A DNA stretch of 64,000 bases, taken from NCBI RefSeq assembly GCF_003610495.1, contig NZ_RAPK01000007.1, forward strand, positions 1-64,000. Direction: 5' to 3'. A program made the translations under genes and the position numbers. Of the stretch, positions 27,193-35,484 are shown piece after piece; the first letter of the stretch is position 1, and each line of letters opens with the position of its first letter. This DNA comes from Sinobaca qinghaiensis (GTDB taxonomy: Bacteria; Bacillota; Bacilli; Bacillales; Marinococcaceae). The notes below the pieces were generated by a model that saw nothing but the letters and a program-made list of their open reading frames with translations, ran no database searches and was not told the DNA's origin.

Positions 27193-27207
27193 ATGTAAGC
27201 GTTTTAC
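27193..27207 (+). promoter_or_regulatory. Imperfect cre-like site in the mqo leader
   Basis: ATGTAAGCGTTTTAC keeps the TGNAANCG core of the CcpA cre consensus but misses the final C/W pair by one register. It lies about 55-70 nt downstream of the likely mqo start, where CcpA would block elongation. Confidence 0.35.
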
Positions 27208-27269
27208 TTTTTGATATTAAACAGCGTCTACTGTACATCCGCTTCATATACACACAGTTACCTTATTAT

Positions 27270-27278
27270 ATTGTATCA
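27270..27278 (-). promoter_or_regulatory. Extended -10 element of mqo
   Basis: On the minus strand TGATACAAT, i.e. TG-N-TACAAT, with no good -35. The 290-nt gap 27158-27447 also contains the start signals of the plus-strand gene. Confidence 0.4.
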
Positions 27279-27447
27279 CCATAGAATGAAGATGAGAATA
27301 CCAGGTCGTGTTTTAATACAGGAATTATTTAACTTATTGTTATAGTATACAATAATCGTTCTCCAATTTCTATGTTAATTTCTTCACGTTCATTCTGCCG
27401 CTTTCACTAATATGGTACGATGATTAAAATACACTTAAGGAGAAAGT

Positions 27448-29100
27448 ATGGACCCATTAATCGTCGAACATCATACATTTACCAGAGAAACTATTGGCTC
27501 CATGCCCATACAGGCATTAAGCAATCAGCCTGTTATATATATTCTGTACGGAGGTGATAAGCCCACGGCTTATATCGGTCAGTCCGTACAGGCGGAACGT
27601 CGTCTGAAGAACCACCTTACCAACCGGAAACGCAGCGGTCTCAGCTCGCTGCTCCTATTCGGCCATGAGAGATTTAATCAGTCGGCTACATATAACATTG
27701 AATCCAATCTTATTAATTACTTTATCGCAGACAACCAATACATGCTGCAGAACGTCAGCCAGCGTGAAACAAGAAAGATGCATCAGTACTATCAGAAAAG
27801 CTATTACAATGACACCGTTTTTCAGGAAATCTGGGAAAAGCTGCGCAGCCTGAATATTGTTTCCGAATCCCTAACGTATCTAGAAAACAAGGATTTGTTT
27901 AAGCTTTCTCCTTTTAAGGAGCTTTCTCCGGAGCAGGTTGATGTAAAAGAAAAAATGCTCGCCTACTGCAGAGAAAATATCCGCGGCTCGGAGCATCGCG
28001 TGTTCATTATTCAGGGAGATGCCGGTACCGGTAAAAGCGTGCTGCTGAGCTCTCTGTTTAATACGATTCAGGATGAAGCCGGCGACCAGGGCTCCACGCT
28101 TTATAAAACGAAAAACTACCTGCTCGTCAATCATGCGGAAATGCTGAAAACCTATAAAAATATGGCAGAAAGCCTGCCTAATTTAAAGAAAAATAATTTT
28201 GACAAGCCGACATCGTTTATTAATAGAATGACAAAACAGGACAAGATGGCTGATATTACGCTGGTAGACGAAGCACACCTTCTTCTCACAAAAGAAGATT
28301 CCTACAATAATTTCAACGCTCCCAATCATCTGCAGGAAATTATGAAGCGCAGCAAAATCACTATCATTATATTCGATCCAAAACAGGTATTGAAAATAAA
28401 AAGCTACTGGAACGAAAAGCTGATGCGTGAGATCAGCAGGCAGTATAAAACCAAAACGCTGCCGCTTACTTCCCAGCTGCGGATGAACGCAGATCAATCC
28501 ATTGTGAACTGGATCAATGCTTTTCTTGATAAACGGGTATCTGCTTTTCCTCGGCACCGGCTGGACGACTATGAATTTCAGCTGTTTGACGATCCGGACG
28601 CCTTCCGCCGGGCGATCGAAGAAAAGAATGATCAGCACGGTCTGTCCCGGATCGTATCGACATTCGATTACCTGCATAAAAAGGACGGCGGCACCTACTA
28701 TGTCGACGAAAACGGCCTGAACATGCCGTGGAACCAAACCGATAATAAAAAAACATGGGCCGAGAGCCCTCAGACAATCAAAGAAGTAGGTTCTATTTAT
28801 ACGGTTCAGGGCTTTGATTTAAATTATGCCGGTGTCGTCATCGGTCCTTCGATAAGCTATGACGAAGAAACAGACAGGCTGGTTGTGGACACAACTAAAT
28901 ACCAGGACAAAGGCGCATTCGCTTCCCGGAAAGACTACACGGAAGCCGAAAATGAACAGATGAAAGAAGAAATTATCCTGAATTCACTTAATATGTTAAT
29001 GAAGCGGGGCATCCACGGCCTGTTTTTGTACGCGGTCGACCCGAAGCTGAAAAAGAAACTGCAGGCAGTAAGCAAAGGAGCAAAAGATGAGCGATATTAA
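27448..29100 (+). CDS. GIY-YIG nuclease fused to DUF2075 helicase-like ATPase
   Basis: 550 residues. An N-terminal GIY-YIG endonuclease module (about 25-110) shows YILYGG, then AYIGQS and RLKNHL. A linker leads to a DUF2075/Schlafen-type P-loop domain with Walker A GDAGTGKSVL near 190-199, Walker B as DEAHLL near 274, a QLRMN motif and a C-terminal helicase-like GSIYTVQGFDLNYAGV. This predicts an ATP-driven nuclease acting on DNA or RNA. A MazG-like gene overlaps its end by 14 nt. AAGGAGAAAGT precedes the ATG. The set could be anti-phage or genome-maintenance; this is inference. Confidence 0.82.
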   Translation: MDPLIVEHHTFTRETIGSMPIQALSNQPVIYILYGGDKPTAYIGQSVQAERRLKNHLTNRKRSGLSSLLLFGHERFNQSATYNIESNLINYFIADNQYMLQNVSQRETRKMHQYYQKSYYNDTVFQEIWEKLRSLNIVSESLTYLENKDLFKLSPFKELSPEQVDVKEKMLAYCRENIRGSEHRVFIIQGDAGTGKSVLLSSLFNTIQDEAGDQGSTLYKTKNYLLVNHAEMLKTYKNMAESLPNLKKNNFDKPTSFINRMTKQDKMADITLVDEAHLLLTKEDSYNNFNAPNHLQEIMKRSKITIIIFDPKQVLKIKSYWNEKLMREISRQYKTKTLPLTSQLRMNADQSIVNWINAFLDKRVSAFPRHRLDDYEFQLFDDPDAFRRAIEEKNDQHGLSRIVSTFDYLHKKDGGTYYVDENGLNMPWNQTDNKKTWAESPQTIKEVGSIYTVQGFDLNYAGVVIGPSISYDEETDRLVVDTTKYQDKGAFASRKDYTEAENEQMKEEIILNSLNMLMKRGIHGLFLYAVDPKLKKKLQAVSKGAKDERY

Positions 29101-29389
29101 TCATTTAATAGAAGAAATTAATCAGTTCCGTGACAAAAGAGACTGGCGTCAGTATCACAATCCAAAAGATCTCGCGATTTCCCTATCGATAGAAGCCGCT
29201 GAGCTGCTGGAGGATTTCCAATGGAAAACGAGCGCCCAGGCGCTGGAAGCAAACGGTGAGAATATCCAGGAAGAAATCGCCGACGTGCTCATATACGCAT
29301 TGATGCTGTGCTCGGATCTGGATCTGGATGTAAAAGACATTATCGAGCGTAAACTGGCTAAAAACGCCGTTAAATATCCGGCGGACTAA
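29087..29389 (+). CDS. MazG-like nucleotide pyrophosphohydrolase
   Basis: 100-residue all-alpha NTP-PPase of the RS21-C6/MazG group. The metal-binding pattern is EAAELLEDFQW (ExxE type) followed by EEIADVLIY (ExxD). Such enzymes hydrolyse dNTPs or modified nucleotides to the monophosphate and pyrophosphate. AAAGGAG lies within the end of the preceding gene, 6 nt before the ATG. The 14-nt overlap indicates coupled production with the nuclease-helicase. A terminator follows, so the pair is a complete unit. Confidence 0.85.
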   Translation: MSDINHLIEEINQFRDKRDWRQYHNPKDLAISLSIEAAELLEDFQWKTSAQALEANGENIQEEIADVLIYALMLCSDLDLDVKDIIERKLAKNAVKYPAD

Positions 29390-29407
29390 ACTGTAGAATA
29401 CGAAAAG

Positions 29408-29436
29408 AAAGCCGCCTGGCACTCAGGCGGCTTTTT
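29408..29436 (+). terminator. Terminator of the nuclease-MazG pair
   Basis: AAAGCCGCCTG pairs with CAGGCGGCTTT (5-nt loop), then a T run. Confidence 0.88.
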
Positions 29437-29475
29437 ACATGCAGACATATAGTGTGTATTACAGAACAACCGGCT

Positions 29476-30225
29476 TTATTTTAGCGCTTGCTCCACACGT
29501 CGAACTAAATCAATCGGAATCTGGCCTGGAGCAGAGCTGCTGCTTCCCACGGCAAACGTGAGAACCGATCCATACTGCCAGCCGGCAAGACGGGTAATCC
29601 CTCCGAGCGGCCCCATAGCCATCGTAATAATTGGCATCTCCAGAGAGCTGGTGATTTCTTCGGTCACATCCAGCAGCTGCAGAACATCGGTGTTATTCTG
29701 CGGCATGACGGCAAGTTTGCCGTAGTCCGGCTTCTGCTCCGCCATTTCCTTAAGCATTCGGATCATCTCTTCACGGGAAGGCGTCTCCTGGAAGTTATGA
29801 TAGGATAAAATGCATTTGATCCCATGTTTCCGGCAGGCGTTCTGCACGCCGGTCACCCGCTCCCTGTTATTGCTCCATTCGTAATCCAGGGCGCTTACAC
29901 TGCCGGAGGCGGCTATCTGCTGAAGCACCTCCACCTTCGCTTCCTCATCGATGTCGATCGTTTCCCCGCCCTCATGCACGGAGCGGATCGTAAATATAAT
30001 CGGAAGCTTTCCGGCCCGTTTTCTTATCGAATCGGCAGCTTTCAATAAGCGGCCTGTGTCAGCCAGTGTCTCTAAATGATCAGCCCGCCATTCCAGAACG
30101 TCGGGCTCTTTTGGCAGAATAATATCGAGCTCCCGGTCCAGTTCTTCCGCCGTTTTTCCTACGAGGGCGGTACACACGGTAGAAGTATATTTATGTAGAT
30201 CCAGGCTTTGCGCTTTTGTAGTCAT
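29476..30225 (-). CDS. aroD: 3-dehydroquinate dehydratase, type I
   Basis: 249-residue shikimate-pathway enzyme making 3-dehydroshikimate through a Schiff base. Seen: the substrate-binding EWRADHLE, catalytic His in ILSYHNF and Schiff-base Lys in YGKLAVMPQ. Length is standard for type I. The frame is open 15 codons upstream, but ATG 30225 has AGGAGG 9 nt away. It is not next to other aro genes here. Confidence 0.9.
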   Translation of the reverse strand: MTTKAQSLDLHKYTSTVCTALVGKTAEELDRELDIILPKEPDVLEWRADHLETLADTGRLLKAADSIRKRAGKLPIIFTIRSVHEGGETIDIDEEAKVEVLQQIAASGSVSALDYEWSNNRERVTGVQNACRKHGIKCILSYHNFQETPSREEMIRMLKEMAEQKPDYGKLAVMPQNNTDVLQLLDVTEEITSSLEMPIITMAMGPLGGITRLAGWQYGSVLTFAVGSSSSAPGQIPIDLVRRVEQALK

Positions 30226-30397
30226 GACGGATGTACCTCCTGCTTTTGCTTTGCTGCTTTTTATAGGCAAGCTGCGTTTCTCTACACCCTAGTTTATCGG
30301 AAACAATCCGCTGCTGTAACTACTTTCTTTAAATATTTATAGGTCAGGGTAAAAATACATGAGATAATAAGTTTTATTCGAGGAGAAGGAGGAGACT

Positions 30398-31756
30398 ATG
30401 AGGCCAATCATCATTACGTTATATTCCAGTTTAATAGTAATCTATACCGTCTCCCGCTTCTGGGACAATCTATTCTTCTCCTATGCTGTAGGCATTTTGG
30501 CTGTACTGTCACTCGCGGCTGCCTCTTTTTACGCTTCCGGCCTGTATAAAAAATCAGGGCTCGCCTTTCTTATTCTGGCGTCTATACTGTTCGTCTATAA
30601 CGGAACCGCCTGGAGCTCATTCTTTTTATACTTTGATTCTATGATCGGTATATTATCTTTATTTTTCGTGCTGCCTTTTTTAAATTCCATTATTCGCGCC
30701 GGCCAGTATGATACGAGCCTGCGCCGGCTTCTGCAGAACGGGGTTCATGACCTGCATACGCTGTATACGCGCAGCTTTCTAATTTCCCACTTTCTGGGTC
30801 TGTTTTTAAACATAGCTACGGTCTCTCTGGTCCACCGGACGTTAAAGCCGTCTCTATCCGGAATGAAAACAAAAATGGCCGATATTTTTTATACACGGAG
30901 CATTCTGCGCGGCTACGCCCTTTGTCTCGTGTGGAGCCCGATTGAAATTATGGTGATAATTTCCCTTGATTTAACAGGATACAGCTATATTAACGTGGTC
31001 CCATTTTTAATTCCGCTCGTTCTGCTGATGTTTTTTTCCGATTGGATCTTTTCACGCAGACAATATAAGGACCTGCCGCTCGTTATGGAAAACAGCGGCA
31101 GCATCCCCTTAAAAAAAATCTTAAGAAAAACAGCCCAGATGATGGGCATGCTTTGTGTGCTCGTCCTGACTGCCACTCTTTTTGAATACTTATTTGAGAA
31201 AGGATTTTTGTTTTCCGTTGTTATATCCATCGTACCGATTGCTTTTATTTGGGCGCTATTAATCAACAGGCGCCGGCGGTATTTGAATATCGCGGTTCCC
31301 GTATTTAAGGAACGCACCTTTTTTCTTTCCAATTACTTTTTTATGTTCTTGAGCGCCGGTTTTTTTGTGGAAATGCTGTCAGCGTCTCCTTTTATTGCTT
31401 ATCTGGAAGCAGTCTTTCTGACAAACACCGAGCATGAGCTTCTGCTGTTTGGGTTGATTGGCCTCTATTTTATTCTGGCATCCTTCAGCGGGTTTCATCC
31501 ACTTGTGTCCATTGCCCTGCTTGGGGAAGTACTCTCTCCAGTGCTGGCTGATATTTCTTCTATTTCCCTGGCGCTTGTGTTAATTACGTCCAGTCTCGCG
31601 ACAGCTATTTACAGTCCTTATAATTTATCTGTATCGCTTTTGGCCGGGCAGATGAACCTCGTTCCTTTTCAGCTGAGCTTTTGGAATCTCCCATTTTCAT
31701 TGTACTTTATTGGATCAAGTATACTGATTGCTTATGGACTCACCTTTATTCTTTGA
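30398..31756 (+). CDS. Polytopic membrane protein, carrier-like, unknown
   Basis: 452 residues with about 11-13 hydrophobic segments across the whole length and short loops. FHPLVSIALLGEVLSP in the last third recalls the His-Pro re-entrant regions of ion-transporter superfamily carriers, but I cannot place it in a family. AAGGAGGAG precedes the ATG. It stands alone; a 376-nt gap with an RNA element follows. Confidence 0.65.
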   Translation: MRPIIITLYSSLIVIYTVSRFWDNLFFSYAVGILAVLSLAAASFYASGLYKKSGLAFLILASILFVYNGTAWSSFFLYFDSMIGILSLFFVLPFLNSIIRAGQYDTSLRRLLQNGVHDLHTLYTRSFLISHFLGLFLNIATVSLVHRTLKPSLSGMKTKMADIFYTRSILRGYALCLVWSPIEIMVIISLDLTGYSYINVVPFLIPLVLLMFFSDWIFSRRQYKDLPLVMENSGSIPLKKILRKTAQMMGMLCVLVLTATLFEYLFEKGFLFSVVISIVPIAFIWALLINRRRRYLNIAVPVFKERTFFLSNYFFMFLSAGFFVEMLSASPFIAYLEAVFLTNTEHELLLFGLIGLYFILASFSGFHPLVSIALLGEVLSPVLADISSISLALVLITSSLATAIYSPYNLSVSLLAGQMNLVPFQLSFWNLPFSLYFIGSSILIAYGLTFIL

Positions 31757-31859
31757 TTTGTTGACTAATGGATAATAAAAACAGCACTTTGTTTAGAAGG
31801 TGTTTCATCTTGTATATCCATACATGATTTCGAATATTTTTAAAATTTTTATGAAAAAA

Positions 31860-31965
31860 AGAAGAAAAATAAACAGGGATGACTCCTGCAGAACAGCCAT
31901 AGAAAAAGATAAAGAGGCGTATTTCCTCTTTAGCTGAGGCATGGCCTGTGGAAAGCACCCCCTGT
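31860..31965 (-). ncRNA. Structured RNA element, copy B
   Basis: On the minus strand, outer stem ACAGGG/CCCTGT, an inner GCCAT/ATGGC helix and an apical hairpin AAAGAGG/CCTCTTT, followed by TTTATTTTTCTTC. Internal sequence is shared with copy A (17620-17727), while the outer stems differ and one apical base pair covaries. The T-rich 3' tail in the same orientation as copy A suggests transcription from the minus strand, antisense to both flanking genes, as an independent small RNA. Confidence 0.58.
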
Positions 31966-32035
31966 AAAGATTTTGTATAAAAATACCTGTTTTTTGTCTT
32001 TTTCAACAGACTGATTAGAAGCATATTCGCTGATA

Positions 32036-32064
32036 TTGTTGAGTTATTTCGTTATATGTACACT
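32036..32064 (+). promoter_or_regulatory. Putative promoter of the first 7TM diguanylate cyclase
   Basis: TTGTTG (32036-32041), 17 nt, TACACT (32059-32064), 68 nt before the start. Confidence 0.35.
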
Positions 32065-32132
32065 ATAGACGAACGAATGTCCTCTCTATATACTTAATAT
32101 AACCAATCTATTACGTATAAGGAGAAAAAAGC

Positions 32133-33719
32133 ATGGCCTCCACCGTTATTATCTATTTCGTCATTGTCTGCCTCGCATCCGTATTAAGTACGTTTTTATC
32201 TATTTATGGTTTATTACGGTTCAGGCACGCTCCGGGCGGTCGCTTTTACATTATCGTTACTGCCCTGAGTGCATTGTTCACTTTCGCTTATGCCCTGGAG
32301 ATTTACAGCGTTACTTATGAAGCCATGCGCTTTTGGCTGCGCATTGAATACCTCGCCCTGCCGCTGCTGCCAGTATTTATTCTTCTTATGGCTGTAGAAT
32401 ACTGCGGATACAAAGTACGACTGTGGATGTGCGGCTTTCTTCTGATTATTCCTGTGGTTACTATAGTCATGCAGAATACGAATGAACTGCATTATTTATA
32501 CTATACCTCTATGGGTGTTCTCGTTAACAATCCGTTTTCCGTCGTTTATCTGCAGCACGGGCCTTTTTATCTGCTGCACACCTTCTTTTTTTACAGCTGC
32601 GTTTTTATTAGTATCATGCTTCTGCTCAACCAGCTGCGCACTTTAGTTAAGCCGTTTCGAAAGCAGACTTATTTAATGATTGTCGGCCTTTTTGTGCCGA
32701 GTATCGGCGGCCTGCTGAATGCAGCGGATATAGGACCGGAAAGTATTGATCTTGTTCCTATTTTTATGAGTCTTTCATTTGTGTTTCATGCACTTGCATT
32801 AACCTCGCTGCGCATGTTCGATGTAGCGCCTATCGCAAGAGATGTTGTATTTGAGAGTATTGAACAGGGGGTTCTCGTCCTCAATGCCAATGATATTATT
32901 ATTGACTACAATAAGTCCTTTACCCGTCTCTGCCTGAATATTCCAGCTTCCATTATTGGAGATCCCATTACTGACGTTTTACAAAAACACGATAACCTTA
33001 TTGCCGCTGTGAAAAAAGGAGAAGAATGTGACGTATCTCTTCAGATAAAAGAACAGCTCGCTTATTTCCATGTCCATTTTTCTCCTATCTACAGTAAAAA
33101 CAACAGTCATGCCGGTACGGTTATTACCTTTCTAAATATCACCGAGCGAGTAGCCATGGAGGAAACGTTAAAGCATTTAGCCCGCACGGACGGTCTTACC
33201 CAGATGTATAACAGAACGTACTTTATGGAAGAAGCCGAATATACTCTCAGCCTGCCTTTATCCTCTTCCGTACAGGCCTCGCTCATATTGTTTGATATTG
33301 ATTTTTTTAAACAGGTAAATGATACGTACGGGCATGATACCGGCGACCAGGTCTTGACAAGTATCGCCCGGATCACTAAAAAACACCTGCGCACAACAGA
33401 TATTGCCGGCCGCTATGGAGGAGAAGAATTTGTCCTGTGCCTTCCCGGCACTTCAAAAGCAGAAGCGGTCAATATTGCCAACAGACTCCGCCTGGCCATA
33501 GCCGATCATAAAATCATTTCCGAAACGGCGCCTATTCAGGTAACGTCCAGTTTCGGTATTGCCCATATGCTTCTTGACTTTCATTCCGATCCCGCAGCAG
33601 AGCTGCGTGAAGGAATCAAAAAAGCAGATCTTGCTTTGTATGAAGCAAAGCGGGAAGGCCGAAACTGTGTACGCGCCTACCAGCCTTCCCTGCCGCAGCA
33701 GGCAGCCGCTCATAAATAG
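32133..33719 (+). CDS. 7TM-PAS-GGDEF diguanylate cyclase
   Basis: 528 residues: seven transmembrane helices of the histidine-kinase N-terminal 7TM type (about 1-225), a PAS-like sensor (about 230-340) and a GGDEF domain. The active site is RYGGEEF, with the metal Asp in LFDIDFFKQVND. RTTD five residues before GGEEF is an inhibitory I-site, so product feedback is expected. It would make c-di-GMP from two GTP at the membrane. It is followed by a close paralogue. AAGGAG precedes the ATG. Confidence 0.88.
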   Translation: MASTVIIYFVIVCLASVLSTFLSIYGLLRFRHAPGGRFYIIVTALSALFTFAYALEIYSVTYEAMRFWLRIEYLALPLLPVFILLMAVEYCGYKVRLWMCGFLLIIPVVTIVMQNTNELHYLYYTSMGVLVNNPFSVVYLQHGPFYLLHTFFFYSCVFISIMLLLNQLRTLVKPFRKQTYLMIVGLFVPSIGGLLNAADIGPESIDLVPIFMSLSFVFHALALTSLRMFDVAPIARDVVFESIEQGVLVLNANDIIIDYNKSFTRLCLNIPASIIGDPITDVLQKHDNLIAAVKKGEECDVSLQIKEQLAYFHVHFSPIYSKNNSHAGTVITFLNITERVAMEETLKHLARTDGLTQMYNRTYFMEEAEYTLSLPLSSSVQASLILFDIDFFKQVNDTYGHDTGDQVLTSIARITKKHLRTTDIAGRYGGEEFVLCLPGTSKAEAVNIANRLRLAIADHKIISETAPIQVTSSFGIAHMLLDFHSDPAAELREGIKKADLALYEAKREGRNCVRAYQPSLPQQAAAHK

Positions 33720-33864
33720 CCGGTTTAATAATATTTAGCGTTATTTCCTTCTTTTTACTATTCTTATATGAATAACCATACCATTCGTTATATAGATCAT
33801 TTATACTGTATATAGTTCTTTATAGAATTACGTGCTGAACTATCTGCAGAAAGGGGTCGTAACG

Positions 33865-35463
33865 ATGGGAGAATTAAGCATTTATATGAGCGCTGTTGTC
33901 TTCAGCGGCTTGCTCAGCCTGATGCTCAGTTTATTCGCCGTGTTTAAAATCAGGAGCTCTCCCGGCGGATTTTATTTTATTCTAGCGGCGCTCGCTACGG
34001 CCTTGTACTCCTTTTCTCATGTGTTTCGTTTATCTGCCTCTTCTTTTGAAAACATAAGATTCTGGCTGAATGTGGAATACTTATTCATTCCGTTTATTCC
34101 GCTGTTTATTTTACTCATGTGCGTCCGCTATGTCGGACTGAAAATACCATCCTGGCTGTTTCAGCTGTTGTGTGCACTCCCTGTTGTGACGATCTTAATG
34201 CAGCAGACGAGCCACCTGCACACTTACTTTTATTCTTCTGTCTCGTTTGAAAACAACGGGCCGTTCCCCGTACTCAATTTAGTTCCCGGTCCATGGTACT
34301 ATATGCACGCCTTTTTCGTTTTCTTCTGCCTGCTATCCAGCGTCCTGATTCTGATGCATCAGCTGCAGAGTGTTTCGCCAAGATACAGAGTCCCTACCTT
34401 GTTAATGGCTGCCGGCATCTGTATTCCGATTCTTTCCGGTATTCTGCATGCGTATAATCTGCAGCCGGCCGGTCTTGATTTAGCTCCGGTTTTTCTGGCT
34501 GTCTCCTTTCTGTTTCATGGGACTGCCCTTATCATGTTTCCCTTTTTTCTCGTGGCACCGATTGCCAGGGATCGCGTATTTGAAAATATGAAAGAGCCGG
34601 TAATCGTTTTGAATAAACAGAACATGATTATCGATTATACCCGCCCTATGCAGAAGCTGCTGCCGGTACTAAATCAAAGTGCCATCGGGCAGCCGGTGGA
34701 CAAAGTGCTCGCCGGACATCAGGAATTTCTAAAAATTATTTACCAGGAAAAAGAAGAAGATTTCACATGGGAGATAGAGAATGGTTCTTATCATTTTCAG
34801 CCCCGCTTCTCCTTGATTTATGATAAAAATAATACCGATATCGGCAAAATCATCACGCTGATGGACGTTACCACTCGTGTCGAAATCGAAAAAGAGCTTA
34901 AAGAGCTTGCGACCATTGATTCTCTTACGATGCTTCTTAATAAAGCAGCTTTTATTGAGCAGGCAAATAATGCAAATAAAGCATTGAGCCGCAAAGGCGG
35001 TTATATCAGCATAATTATGTTTGATATTGACTACTTCAAGCAGGTTAATGACACGTTCGGTCATGAAGCAGGCGACCGGGCACTCCGAAACGTAGCGCTG
35101 ACCGCCAGGGACAATCTGCGCGCCTCTGATATCATCGGCCGGTACGGCGGAGAAGAATTCATTATCTGCCTTCCTGATGTCCCGCTGAAGCACGCAGTCA
35201 GAATCGCCGAAAACCTGCGCCAGAAAATTGCAGCTTCTTCTATTACTATTGGAGACCAGAGTATTACCGTCACATCGAGTTTCGGCGTAGCTTCCACATA
35301 CACTTCAGCGGGTTTTCATCCGCCCCCGCTCTGTCCCGTAGCAGAGCAGGCGGACAAAGCGCTGTATAAAGCAAAAAGCCGCGGGCGCAACTGCGTGCAG
35401 TCCAACCTGCAGCTTGCTTCTTCCCGCCGGCCCGAACCCGAAAAAAAACGGAACCTCTTTTAA
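33865..35463 (+). CDS. 7TM-PAS-GGDEF diguanylate cyclase, paralogue
   Basis: 532 residues with the same layout as the preceding gene: 7TM sensor, PAS-like domain and GGDEF (RYGGEEF, I-site RASD, metal site MFDIDYFKQVND). The two share the SPGGFYF/APGGRFY start of the sensor and the VAPIARD linker, so they arose by tandem duplication; the sensor and PAS parts differ most, suggesting distinct signals. ATG 33865 follows AAAGGGG; 11 open codons upstream lack a site. Its stop codon lies in the loop of a terminator. Confidence 0.87.
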   Translation: MGELSIYMSAVVFSGLLSLMLSLFAVFKIRSSPGGFYFILAALATALYSFSHVFRLSASSFENIRFWLNVEYLFIPFIPLFILLMCVRYVGLKIPSWLFQLLCALPVVTILMQQTSHLHTYFYSSVSFENNGPFPVLNLVPGPWYYMHAFFVFFCLLSSVLILMHQLQSVSPRYRVPTLLMAAGICIPILSGILHAYNLQPAGLDLAPVFLAVSFLFHGTALIMFPFFLVAPIARDRVFENMKEPVIVLNKQNMIIDYTRPMQKLLPVLNQSAIGQPVDKVLAGHQEFLKIIYQEKEEDFTWEIENGSYHFQPRFSLIYDKNNTDIGKIITLMDVTTRVEIEKELKELATIDSLTMLLNKAAFIEQANNANKALSRKGGYISIIMFDIDYFKQVNDTFGHEAGDRALRNVALTARDNLRASDIIGRYGGEEFIICLPDVPLKHAVRIAENLRQKIAASSITIGDQSITVTSSFGVASTYTSAGFHPPPLCPVAEQADKALYKAKSRGRNCVQSNLQLASSRRPEPEKKRNLF

Positions 35464-35484
35464 ATAAGGGGTTCCGTTTTTTTT
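35441..35484. terminator. Bidirectional terminator overlapping a stop codon
   Basis: AAAAAAAACGGAACC (35441-35455) pairs with GGTTCCGTTTTTTTT. The stop codon of the diguanylate cyclase (35461-35463) is in the loop, and the hemAT stop touches the other end. Confidence 0.88.

Larger units (their letters stand above)
31757..32132. other. 376-nt intergenic region with RNA element and promoter
   Basis: It contains the second copy of the structured RNA element (31860-31965, minus strand) and a putative promoter for the downstream diguanylate cyclase (32036-32064). No convincing protein gene is present. Confidence 0.6.

Noticed and set aside
31746-32024. 92-codon minus-strand frame in the 31.8-32.1 kb gap
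   Set aside because: It overlaps the structured RNA element and the 3' end of a plus-strand gene, has no ribosome site and no protein-like composition.
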